Assembly (NCBI GenBank): GCA_014238785.1
Contig: JABAAL010000041.1
Span: 35,366 to 99,365 of the forward strand
Reading direction: 5' to 3'
Source: Phycisphaerales bacterium
GTDB lineage: Bacteria > Planctomycetota > Phycisphaerae > Phycisphaerales > SM1A02
DNA: 64,000 nt
Under the pieces are notes generated by a model, which ran no database searches, was not told where the DNA came from, and saw nothing but the letters and a program-made list of their open reading frames with translations. Shown piece after piece: positions 28,372 to 36,615 of the stretch (its first letter is position 1; each line of letters opens with the position of its first letter). The position numbers and the translations under genes were made by a program.

Positions 28372-30465
28372 ATGCCAACAATCACACTTCCAGACGGTAC
28401 AACTCGTTCCTTTGAAGGAACCATAACACCCTACGCCATTGCGTTAGACATTTCCGAAGGTCTTGCTGCATGCGCAGTTGGCGCAAGAATTAATGGCGAG
28501 TTATCTGATGTACACGCATCCATCGAAAAAGATGCAGAAGTAAAGATAGTCACTGCGCGAAAAGGTGAAAAGGAAAGCGATCCAGACGCGCTTATGCTTA
28601 TTCGCCACAGCTGCGCACACGTCATGGCCGAAGCAATTCAACGAGTTCACCCCAAGGCAAAACTTGTGTACGGCCCTGCGCTGGACAATGGTTTTTATTA
28701 TGACATTTCTTTTGATGATGATCAGCCGCTCTCAAGCGAAGAGTTTGAAGCCATCGAAATCGAGATGAAAGCAATCATCAAAGAGAATCGACCGTTTACT
28801 CGGTATGAATTATCCGCCGATGAAGGCATGATAAAACTTGCCTCAGAGGGAAGCAAGTATAAAATTGATAACGCTGAACGAGCGATTGAAGCTGGGTCAG
28901 AAATATTGACGTGGTACGCAACCGGCACCCCTAATGAAAATTGGGAAGACCTTTGCCGTGGCCCCCATGTCCCAAACACGGGACACATCGGTGCATTTAC
29001 ATTGCAAAGTATTGCGAGCAGTTATTGGCACGGCGATGCTGATTCAGACAGACTAACTCGCGTCTATGGAACAGCATTCGTGCACAAGAAACAACTTAAG
29101 AGCCATCTCAAATTACTTGAAGAAGCAAAGAAACGAGACCACCGTGTTATCGGTAAAAAACTTGGGCTCTTTCATATTGATGAAATGGTTGGGCAAGGGC
29201 TCTTGCTTTGGACACCAAACGGCGCGATTATTCGCCAAGAATTACAGAACTTTATCTCCGAACAACTACGACGACAACAATACAGCCAAGTCTTCACGCC
29301 ACACATCGGCAAACTTGACTTATACCGAACTTCTGGGCACTACCCCTTCTACCAAGACAGCCAATACCCTCCGCTTATTGACCCCGATCAATTACACACA
29401 CTTGCAAAAGAAGGGTGTTCATGCGGCGAACTTGCAAACATGATGAAGGATGGCGACATTGAGGGATACTTACTCAAGCCGATGAATTGCCCGCACCACA
29501 TTCGCATCTATGCGAATGGGCAACACAGCTACCGCGATTTGCCGATACGACTTGCTGAATTTGGAACTGTGTACCGTTGGGAACAATCTGGCGAAATAAG
29601 CGGCATGACTCGAGTTCGTGGCTTCACACAAGACGACGCACACTTGTTCTGTACCGAAGATCAAGTTGAAAGTGAAATCATCGGCTGCCTTGAACTAGTC
29701 AATATTATTTTCGACACGCTTGGCATGCATGACTTTACCGTTCGCATCGGACTTCGCGATACTGATTCAGACAAGTATGTTGGCGATTCTGCAAACTGGG
29801 AGAAGGCAGAAAACGCGTGTCGAACAGCAGCCGCAACACTCGGTGTTCCTTGGATTGAAGAAGAAGGTGAAGCAGCATTTTACGGTCCGAAGATTGACTT
29901 CATCGTAAACGATGTCATCGGAAGAAAGTGGCAATTAGGCACTGTGCAGGTTGACTATAATTTACCAGAACGATTCGACCTTTCGTACATTGGCAAAGAT
30001 GGCAACCAACATCGCCCTGTCATGATTCATCGAGCACCATTTGGTTCAATGGAACGATTCATTGGTGTTCTCATCGAACATTTCGCAGGCGCCTTCCCAA
30101 CATGGCTAGCGCCTGAACAAGTCCGAGTCCTTGCAATTTCTGAGAAGTCAAACGACTACGCTGACAAGGTGCATCAAACGCTTTTAAATAACGATATTCG
30201 CGCCTCTGTGGACAAGAGTGATGAGCGCATTCAAGCCAAAATTCGTAGCGCTGCTGAGATGAAAACCCCATGGATTCTTGTTGTAGGACCACGCGATGCT
30301 GAAGGAAATAATGTCAGCGTACGCATGCGAGGAATAATGGAAGATCTTGGTGCAACTGGGCTTGAACAATTCAGTAACGCCCTTTCCGAAGAAATCAAGA
30401 GTCGCGGCAAGTCTTCTGCATTAAAAACTTGCTTTCCGGACGTCGAATTACCAGAAGATGCTTGA
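28372..30465 (+). CDS. thrS: Threonine--tRNA ligase
   Basis: 697 residues. Order: TGS domain (ITLPDGTTRSFEGTITPYAIA), editing domain with HSCAHVMAEAIQRVHP and the CRGPH pair, class II catalytic core with the zinc ligands in PMNCPHH, QDDAHLFC and MIHRAPFG, and anticodon-binding domain (EQVRVLAISEKSNDYADKVHQ). About 25 extra residues between SQYPP and GYLLKPMNCPHH carry a Cys-Ser-Cys, a group-specific insert. I set the start at 28372 (MPTITLPDG); the longer frame overlaps nrdR. Confidence 0.96.
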   Translation: MPTITLPDGTTRSFEGTITPYAIALDISEGLAACAVGARINGELSDVHASIEKDAEVKIVTARKGEKESDPDALMLIRHSCAHVMAEAIQRVHPKAKLVYGPALDNGFYYDISFDDDQPLSSEEFEAIEIEMKAIIKENRPFTRYELSADEGMIKLASEGSKYKIDNAERAIEAGSEILTWYATGTPNENWEDLCRGPHVPNTGHIGAFTLQSIASSYWHGDADSDRLTRVYGTAFVHKKQLKSHLKLLEEAKKRDHRVIGKKLGLFHIDEMVGQGLLLWTPNGAIIRQELQNFISEQLRRQQYSQVFTPHIGKLDLYRTSGHYPFYQDSQYPPLIDPDQLHTLAKEGCSCGELANMMKDGDIEGYLLKPMNCPHHIRIYANGQHSYRDLPIRLAEFGTVYRWEQSGEISGMTRVRGFTQDDAHLFCTEDQVESEIIGCLELVNIIFDTLGMHDFTVRIGLRDTDSDKYVGDSANWEKAENACRTAAATLGVPWIEEEGEAAFYGPKIDFIVNDVIGRKWQLGTVQVDYNLPERFDLSYIGKDGNQHRPVMIHRAPFGSMERFIGVLIEHFAGAFPTWLAPEQVRVLAISEKSNDYADKVHQTLLNNDIRASVDKSDERIQAKIRSAAEMKTPWILVVGPRDAEGNNVSVRMRGIMEDLGATGLEQFSNALSEEIKSRGKSSALKTCFPDVELPEDA

Positions 30466-30715
30466 TTATTGGAAACAATTTGCGTATCCTGACCACTTGA
30501 GTCTTTTGCTAGAGACTCATACGGATATGAAAATGAAATGTGCCATCAAAAAGTACCGACATCTGCTTTCAAAAAGCTCAATGTCTGTATGTACACATGT
30601 TTCTAACGAAACCGCATGATCAGTATCCTCACACACAACCCAATACTTTTGCACTGGGCATGTCCAATAGACAACGCTTCAGTATTTTCATTACCTCAAA
30701 TCGGAGAACTGTACT
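30466..30715 (+). promoter_or_regulatory. 250-base untranslated region ahead of infC
   Basis: No gene is convincing here. A hairpin GAGTCT/AGACTC with a 9-base loop (30499-30518) lies close after thrS and has no T tract. A Shine-Dalgarno GGAG (30703-30706) sits 9 bases before the ATC start of infC. In other bacteria the infC leader is a site of autoregulation; nothing here proves that mechanism. Confidence 0.4.
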
Positions 30716-31336
30716 ATCGCTCGTAGACGCTATATCAAACCAAGGGAAAATGCTCGGAACCTTCCTAAAATTAATGACCGAATCAGAGCACAGCAAGTTC
30801 GCCTGATTGACCAAGATGAGAATATGATTGGGGTAGTAGATAAAAGTGAAGGTATTCGGTTAGCACAAGAAGCTGGTCTTGACCTCGTTGAAGTTTCTCC
30901 TACTTCTAATCCGCCCGTTTGCCGAATTCTCGACTTCGGTAAATATCGCTACGAGCAATCCAAAAAAGAACGCGCAAATAGAGCTAAAACAAAAACTGTC
31001 GAAACAAAAGAAGTTCGGCTCGGACGTTCCATGAAAATTGATCCGCATGATGTACAAATTCGAGTGAATCAAGCAAGGAAATTTTTGCTAGATGGCCACA
31101 AAGTTCTTATTGTTCAAAATTTTCGTGGTAGAGAGATGATGCATAAAGAACGTGGCAGTATCCGCATGCAAGAAATAATCGAAAAACTTGAGGATATTTC
31201 TAAAGTTGAAACGACTCCAAAGTTTGCCGGAAGACGACAAACAATGGTTCTTGGGCCAGACAAAGCAAAAATTAAATCCTACCTCGCCTCAGTAGCAGCG
31301 CTCGAAGCAAATAAACAGGAAACTGAGCCAGAATAA
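30716..31336 (+). CDS. infC: Translation initiation factor IF-3 (AUC start codon)
   Basis: Binds the 30S subunit and checks start-codon choice. The ATG at 30824 misses the conserved N-terminus. In the same frame, from an ATC at 30716, the protein reads M/IARRRYIKPRENARNLPKIN, then DRIRAQQVRLIDQDENMIGVV, the canonical IF-3 N-terminal domain. Between the upstream stop TAG (30668-30670) and 30824 there is no in-frame ATG, GTG or TTG, and GGAG is well placed for the ATC. AUU/AUC starts are a known trait of infC, used for self-control. 206 residues; the C-terminal domain (MKIDPHDVQIRVNQARKFL) is complete. Confidence 0.93.
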   Translation: MARRRYIKPRENARNLPKINDRIRAQQVRLIDQDENMIGVVDKSEGIRLAQEAGLDLVEVSPTSNPPVCRILDFGKYRYEQSKKERANRAKTKTVETKEVRLGRSMKIDPHDVQIRVNQARKFLLDGHKVLIVQNFRGREMMHKERGSIRMQEIIEKLEDISKVETTPKFAGRRQTMVLGPDKAKIKSYLASVAALEANKQETEPE

Positions 31337-31340
31337 ATCT

Positions 31341-32093
31341 ATGTCAAGGTATGGCATCATTTCAGATATTCATGGCAACGCAATTGCGTTGAAGGCGGTA
31401 TATGAAAAACTCGGCGAGATGGAAGTTGACCGAATATTGTGCCTTGGAGACATTGTTGGCTACGGACCTGCTCCTGCAAAATGTCTCGATTTAGTCCTTA
31501 GTTATTGTCACGAAGTGATAAAAGGAAACCACGACGAGGCAGTCCTTGACCCAGACCTTGGAAGATATTTTAATAATGCGGCACTCGTGGCATTAAACTG
31601 GACTCGTGATCAACTCGGGCCATATCACTTACACGCCATTAGCCATATGAAAACTAGAATTCGTCTCGGCGACTCGTTGCTCATGGTGCACGATACTCCA
31701 GTGCTTCACGATTCTGCATACGTTCATGAACTGCCTCACGCAATTGAAGCCTTTCAAGGGCTTGACCAAGGCATTTGCCTTCATGGCCACACCCACTTGC
31801 CAACCATTTTTCGTTCACAGAAAAATGGCGAGATTTCACTTCAGATACCAACAGAAGGCGAATCGATATGCTTGCAACCTGAAGATCGCTATCTTTGCAA
31901 TCCGGGATCGGTCGGGCAACCACGAGATGGCGACCCGCGTGCAAGTTTTGCAATTCTTGACTACACGTCCCCAGATGCTGAATCCAAATTCACACTCTAT
32001 CGCACCGAATACAACATCAAAGCAGCACAAGATGAAACCCACAGTGTTGGGTTACCCTCCATCCTTGCCGAACGCCTTGAATTCGGCTCCTAA
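31341..32093 (+). CDS. Metallophosphoesterase (calcineurin-like)
   Basis: 250 residues, dimetal phosphohydrolase. All five family blocks are seen: ISDIHGNAIAL, LGDIVGYGP, GNHDEAV, MVHDTPVLH and HGHTHLP. The C-terminal NPGSVGQPRDGDPRASFAIL matches the YfcE/MJ0936-like subgroup. Substrate unknown. It starts 4 bases after infC. Confidence 0.9.
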   Translation: MSRYGIISDIHGNAIALKAVYEKLGEMEVDRILCLGDIVGYGPAPAKCLDLVLSYCHEVIKGNHDEAVLDPDLGRYFNNAALVALNWTRDQLGPYHLHAISHMKTRIRLGDSLLMVHDTPVLHDSAYVHELPHAIEAFQGLDQGICLHGHTHLPTIFRSQKNGEISLQIPTEGESICLQPEDRYLCNPGSVGQPRDGDPRASFAILDYTSPDAESKFTLYRTEYNIKAAQDETHSVGLPSILAERLEFGS

Positions 32094-32155
32094 TTTAGCA
32101 TGACGTTGCCAGATCAAGTGCTTCCAGATTAACGACCGTGAGATAGTTATTTTCT

Positions 32156-32170
32156 GGGACTGTCCCCCTT
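32156..32170. repeat. GGGACYGTCCCCCTT palindromic element, copy 2
   Basis: GGGACTGTCCCCCTT in the 129-base gap between the phosphoesterase gene and the convergent MATE gene. It differs from copy 1 (22911-22925) only at the centre base. Both copies lie just past the 3' end of a gene. Confidence 0.5.
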
Positions 32171-32222
32171 CTCCACGTGCGCAGTAACTGATGGGTAAAC
32201 TGAAAAGACGCGATACGGAGAA

Positions 32223-33773
32223 TCAAATTTCTTTGACCCAGTTACCATATCGGAACCGTAGGTAAAACAATACTACACGAAGAATCATCTCTCCACAGAG
32301 TGCATACCAAATTCCAACAAGTCCCATATCAAGATAGACGCCCAAGAACCATGCCGCAGGCAAACGCACGCCCCAACTTGAAATCGTGGTGATAATCAAC
32401 GTCCATACTGTGTCTCCAACGCCCTTGAGTGCTTGCCTTGTCACCATCATCACGGCAAAACCGATCTGTGTGATTCCCGCAATAAATAATAATTTCGGAA
32501 CAAGTTCTAAGTGCAACGGTTCAGTTGAAATTATTGAAGTTAATGAATGTCCCGCAAACATCATGACAAGACCAAGCGGTCCCATAAGCATCACCGCTAA
32601 GAAAACACATGCAAGAACAGATTTTCGTGCTTGCTTCTCATTTCTTGCGCCAAGGTACTGACCAGCAAGCGTACCAGCAGCAACGCCAATTGCGAAACCA
32701 GGAAGAAAACTAAACGCTTCCAACTGCACGGCAATAATGTGCGCACCCTGCAATCCCTCCACCACTGGCTCATCTTTATCAATTTCGATTGCCCTCTTAG
32801 CAGCAATCTTTCCAATAAATTGAATTACGAACAAATTCGCGCCCCACATTGAAAGCCCCTCAATAAAGTTAGGTATTCCAATCTTCGCAATTCGCCAAAA
32901 CAATCCAAAATCAGGCACGAGGTCGCAAAGATGAAGTTTCAAATCTTTAGCGCCCCGTAGTAATACACCTACTATTAATACGCCGCCAACAAGATAGGCA
33001 ACTGCGGTGCCAATTGCAATTCCAATCACATGCAAATCCCAAGAGAATGGGTTTGCAAACGTCGATTCACCAAGACGAACATCTGCACCGCTCAAACTCC
33101 AAGAAAGAAACACATTCACAATATTTACAACAACGGTAACAATGGCTGGCCTCAATGTATCGCCACTACCGTGCAACGCCATGGCGCCTGTTGTCATCAC
33201 ACTACAAGCGGGCATTCCGATTGCCAACACATGAATATACTGCACTAAATATATTTTTGCGCTTTCTGACAACTGGCAAAACTCGCCCAGTGGTGCTGCG
33301 CAAAGCCAGAGTGTTACCCCAACAATACCGCCCCAGAAAAAAGCAAGGGTTAAAGACTGCCCAAGAACTTTATGGCCATCTTTAATCTTTCCTCCGCCAA
33401 TCGCTCTTGCAATGAGTGCTTGTGCACCAATGCCAAGGCCAGAAACTGCGATAGAGATAAACCAACCAATATAGGAGCCGATTCCAATTGCGTCCATCGC
33501 GGGTAAGACAACTGCCCCAGGAAGTGCCCCTGCAAAAATTTTATCTGCAAGTCCCACACATGCGATAAGAATTTGCTGAATAAGAATTGGAATTGCTAAA
33601 AACCAAATTGCAGCCCACATTGTTTTCCCCGCGAGGGGTCCCGAACGAATAGCGCCAGGTGGGTGAGAAAGTGGTTCCTGCAAATCTTCGGGAGAAGGCT
33701 GCATGGAAGCGATCCTTCGCTGCTCATCGTCTACCGAGCTTGTATAGTTGTCGTTATTGTTGTCGCGCGTCAC
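32223..33773 (-). CDS. MATE family efflux transporter
   Basis: 516 residues, about twelve transmembrane helices in two homologous halves: AIWFLAIPILIQQILIACVGLADKI opens the first and a matching segment IAKIGIPNFIEGLSMWGANLF opens the second. Likely Na+- or H+-coupled export of a toxic or cell-wall-related compound. The N-terminal 50 residues are hydrophilic and Asp/Asn-rich. It overlaps the upstream HEAT-repeat gene by ATGA, forming an operon with the lipoprotein, the TPR-like protein and the cupin. Confidence 0.92.
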   Translation of the reverse strand: MTRDNNNDNYTSSVDDEQRRIASMQPSPEDLQEPLSHPPGAIRSGPLAGKTMWAAIWFLAIPILIQQILIACVGLADKIFAGALPGAVVLPAMDAIGIGSYIGWFISIAVSGLGIGAQALIARAIGGGKIKDGHKVLGQSLTLAFFWGGIVGVTLWLCAAPLGEFCQLSESAKIYLVQYIHVLAIGMPACSVMTTGAMALHGSGDTLRPAIVTVVVNIVNVFLSWSLSGADVRLGESTFANPFSWDLHVIGIAIGTAVAYLVGGVLIVGVLLRGAKDLKLHLCDLVPDFGLFWRIAKIGIPNFIEGLSMWGANLFVIQFIGKIAAKRAIEIDKDEPVVEGLQGAHIIAVQLEAFSFLPGFAIGVAAGTLAGQYLGARNEKQARKSVLACVFLAVMLMGPLGLVMMFAGHSLTSIISTEPLHLELVPKLLFIAGITQIGFAVMMVTRQALKGVGDTVWTLIITTISSWGVRLPAAWFLGVYLDMGLVGIWYALCGEMILRVVLFYLRFRYGNWVKEI

Positions 33774-34591
33774 TGAGAATCATCAACGTCATCATCATAC
33801 GTTGATTTTGTCGTTTTTTCCTTCAGACCCGCGGGAGAATCTGGGCGTTCATGAATTCGATGCTCCCAAAAAATTACACTATCCCACCATCTATCTACAT
33901 GCTGGTATGTTGGATATTCGTACACGGATTGATGAGCAAATAGGCTATCCCCTGCGCGGACTGTCGATTCGCTCCAATCGTACCATGCATCCCAGTCTGT
34001 ACCAAACACTTGGGCAGTCAAGACATGAAGGGATTCGGCGGATGCGAGATTGATTGACAAGTCATTATTCTGCAAACCTTCAATTAAACCATTAAAAACT
34101 TGTGGCTGCGGGTATTGTCCAAGTGCGATTGCAGATGCATACCGAACTTGGTTCTCTTCATTTGGGTTTCGAAGCGAACGAAGTAATGCAATCACAACAG
34201 AGGAATTATGCAATCGCTGCAGTGCATATGCCGCAGCTCGACGAACTTGAGCACTTTCAGATTCTGAATAATTAAGCCAAGGCGAAATTAATGTTGCATC
34301 ATTGCTATCACCGAATCGAGCGAGAGCATTAATTGCAGCCGCCTTCACAAGTGGATCCATATCTGCTTCTATATAATCTCGATACAACGCGAGATAATCT
34401 GGCGCTCCGCCAAATGGTGAATTTGCCAGCAGCGTAATTCCTTTTCGCCGCTTATCTGGATTGTGTTGATCTAACGCCATCCCCGCTGCTTGCCTCGGAC
34501 TTATTGGCGAAAAGCCATCCGCCATATTATTAAAATCATCCGTGACACAACTCACAACGAATACAAATATGATCAATACAATATATTTCAT
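33770..34591 (-). CDS. HEAT-repeat lipoprotein
   Basis: 273 residues. The lipobox VVSC at about residue 15 follows a hydrophobic stretch (IVLIIFVFVVSC), so it is expected to be a lipoprotein. The body is a run of HEAT-like helical repeats: LVKAAAINALARFGDSNDA, SAQVRRAAAYALQRLHNSS, QVRYASAIALGQYPQPQVF. The C-terminus is acidic. Probably a scaffold for protein interaction outside the inner membrane. It is in the operon with the MATE gene. Confidence 0.82.
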   Translation of the reverse strand: MKYIVLIIFVFVVSCVTDDFNNMADGFSPISPRQAAGMALDQHNPDKRRKGITLLANSPFGGAPDYLALYRDYIEADMDPLVKAAAINALARFGDSNDATLISPWLNYSESESAQVRRAAAYALQRLHNSSVVIALLRSLRNPNEENQVRYASAIALGQYPQPQVFNGLIEGLQNNDLSINLASAESLHVLTAQVFGTDWDAWYDWSESTVRAGDSLFAHQSVYEYPTYQHVDRWWDSVIFWEHRIHERPDSPAGLKEKTTKSTYDDDVDDSQ

Positions 34592-35538
34592 GATGAAGTT
34601 TCATCCTCCCCTGCACGAACTCGAATGGTTTCAAGCATAGTCTTGACTTCCTCTGCCATTTTAGTATTTGGAAATTGCTGTGTTATCACTTCTCCAAACT
34701 CTATTGCTTCTTCCCATCGCCTGTCACTTACAGCCATTTTGAATCTTGCGCCAAGCGTGTCTTTGTATTTAGTAATCACATCCGTTGCGGCAACGCGGAA
34801 TTTCCTCGCCTCATCTGGTGTCAAATATCCATCGAGTTCTCGAAGTAATTTCATCGCCTGTTCTACATTTTCGCAACTGGCCGCTTCAAGGAATCTTGCT
34901 TCTAAATCATGTCGATAGTGAATTCGAACATCGGAAATCCTTTGTTCAAGACCATGGAGTTGTGGAGATTCTGGAAACAATCTTCGTAATCGCGCAGCGT
35001 CTTGATATGCCTCCACCCACTTTCTATCAGCGAGCATGTTCTCAAGTTTTTCAACTTCTTCGCAAATCCGAGCATCATGAAAATTATGGATGATTGTTTG
35101 AACCTTCGTTCGCAGCACTTCCGATTCCTCAACCGCGCCAAAAACGGTAGCCATTTGATCACAAACAATAAGGGCGGAATGAAATTCGCCACGTTCGATA
35201 TCCTCTTGCACTGTATTGCGCAAGACGCTCAACTCGCGGTCACGAAACAAGACGCGTTTTGCATTTTCGGACATTTGTACCGCTTCAAGGATTGCATCAA
35301 GTTTACCCGCTTCACTTGAAGATGCATTGCCTGTAGTAAAACGTAGCTGCCAAGCATAGCCTAGAAAAGCTAGATCAATGCCCAGCACTATAAGAGAGGC
35401 AAGGAATAAATTGCTGGACAATGTTCCTGCAGATTCTGTCGCGCCAAAAATCACGCCAACAAGAGATAGAATCGCTAAGACAAGGTAGACCACAAACAAA
35501 GCGGCACCATCTTTAGAATTTTTTCTTGTTGCACTCAT
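34588..35538 (-). CDS. Membrane protein with helical-repeat domain
   Basis: 316 residues. Two hydrophobic helices at the N-terminus (LFVVYLVLAILSLVGVIFG and LFLASLIVLGIDLAFLGYAW) are followed by about 240 residues of TPR/coiled-coil-like helices: FHSALIVCDQMATVFGAVEE, KWVEAYQDAARLRRLFPES, RRWEEAIEFGEVITQQFP. The pattern looks like tetratricopeptide pairs facing the cytoplasm. ATG 35538 (MSATRKNSKDG) was chosen over a start at 35592 that runs into the cupin gene. Function unknown. Confidence 0.72.
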   Translation of the reverse strand: MSATRKNSKDGAALFVVYLVLAILSLVGVIFGATESAGTLSSNLFLASLIVLGIDLAFLGYAWQLRFTTGNASSSEAGKLDAILEAVQMSENAKRVLFRDRELSVLRNTVQEDIERGEFHSALIVCDQMATVFGAVEESEVLRTKVQTIIHNFHDARICEEVEKLENMLADRKWVEAYQDAARLRRLFPESPQLHGLEQRISDVRIHYRHDLEARFLEAASCENVEQAMKLLRELDGYLTPDEARKFRVAATDVITKYKDTLGARFKMAVSDRRWEEAIEFGEVITQQFPNTKMAEEVKTMLETIRVRAGEDETSS

Positions 35539-35540
35539 CG

Positions 35541-35909
35541 CTAACTGCAAGGAACGGCCTCTCCGCAATCTGAGTTCACGGGAACAATACACAAAAATTC
35601 CAATGGCGAATCTCCAGTATTCCTAAATTGGTGTACATCGTTTGAGGGGATAAAAAGTCCATCTCCACCTTTAATAGTTTGGACTTCACCGTCGCATTCC
35701 ACTTCCCCCTCGCCAGAAAGCACAAGAACTTCGTGTTCCCAGGGATGTTGATGTGTTGGTGTAAACCCATCCACATCAACCGAAAAATGTCGCATGGCAA
35801 ATGTCGGAGCATGGTCATCACGACCTACGAGTAATTTCATAGAAACACCCTTAACTCCATCACCTTCAATTGGGGTTGCTTCCATATCTTGAATACTACG
35901 TTTAATCAT
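35541..35909 (-). CDS. Cupin-domain protein
   Basis: 122 residues, a single beta-barrel. THQHPWEHEVLVLSGEGEVEC and LFIPSNDVHQFRNTGDSP are the two cupin motifs, with the metal-binding His-x-His...Glu and the later His. Enzyme or ligand-binding role is not predictable. ATG 35909 leaves a 49-base divergent gap to the metallo-beta-lactamase gene; the longer frame to 35969 would enter it. Confidence 0.85.
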   Translation of the reverse strand: MIKRSIQDMEATPIEGDGVKGVSMKLLVGRDDHAPTFAMRHFSVDVDGFTPTHQHPWEHEVLVLSGEGEVECDGEVQTIKGGDGLFIPSNDVHQFRNTGDSPLEFLCIVPVNSDCGEAVPCS

Positions 35910-35958
35910 TTTGAGTATGCTCTCACTTTTTGCATTGTATACCCAAGGAGCCATGTCC

Positions 35959-36597
35959 ATGACCGTCAAGATTACCTCATTTGCACTCGGAGACTATCAA
36001 ACGAACTGCCACGTCGTAACAGACGGCGACGACTGCTGGGTTGTGGATTGTGGCTATGCACCAGAGCCACTAATCGAGCACATTTTGCGTGAAGACTTGC
36101 GCCCATCGTCGATTCTTTTGACCCATTGCCACGCTGACCATATTGCGGGGCTTGATCAACTTCGAGAAACAATTGGAAATGTACCCGTGTACTGCCATCC
36201 AATCGAAAAAGATTGGAATAAGGACCCCACGTTCAACTTGTCTGGTTTCGCAGGAACGCCAATAACGGTAACGCCACCAGATGGATACATAGAAGAGGGC
36301 GACGAACTTACACTTGGGTCTTCTTCTTGGCGAATTCTTCATACGCCTGGCCATAGCCCCGGTAGCATCTGTTTTATTCATGACGAGTCAAATCAAGCAA
36401 TTGTGGGGGATACCCTATTTGCTGGCTCAATCGGAAGACACGATTTCCCCACAAGCAAGGTTGAAGACCTTCGCCATTCCATCCAAACCGTATTGATGTC
36501 GCTTCCCGATGAGATGCATATCTACCCTGGGCACGGTCCAAGTTCCACAATCGGACAGGAACGAATAACAAATCCATTTGTCATCCAAGGCTTTTAA
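35959..36597 (+). CDS. MBL-fold metallo-hydrolase (glyoxalase II-like)
   Basis: 212 residues. The metal motif THCHADHIAG is the HxHxDH of the metallo-beta-lactamase fold; later ligands are in HTPGHSPGS, GDTLF and YPGHGPSS. This is the YcbL/glyoxalase-II-like group, acting on thioesters or similar. AAGGAG ends 8 bases before ATG 35959, so that start is preferred over ATG 35953. Confidence 0.88.
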   Translation: MTVKITSFALGDYQTNCHVVTDGDDCWVVDCGYAPEPLIEHILREDLRPSSILLTHCHADHIAGLDQLRETIGNVPVYCHPIEKDWNKDPTFNLSGFAGTPITVTPPDGYIEEGDELTLGSSSWRILHTPGHSPGSICFIHDESNQAIVGDTLFAGSIGRHDFPTSKVEDLRHSIQTVLMSLPDEMHIYPGHGPSSTIGQERITNPFVIQGF

Positions 36598-36615
36598 AAA
36601 AATCCCGCTGATCGT

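Noticed and set aside
30540..30806. Open frame in the infC leader
   Set aside because: It overlaps the IF-3 N-terminal coding part in another frame, has no family match and no good Shine-Dalgarno.
30824..31336. infC starting at the first ATG
   Set aside because: This would remove the conserved IF-3 N-terminal domain, which is present in frame upstream from ATC 30716.
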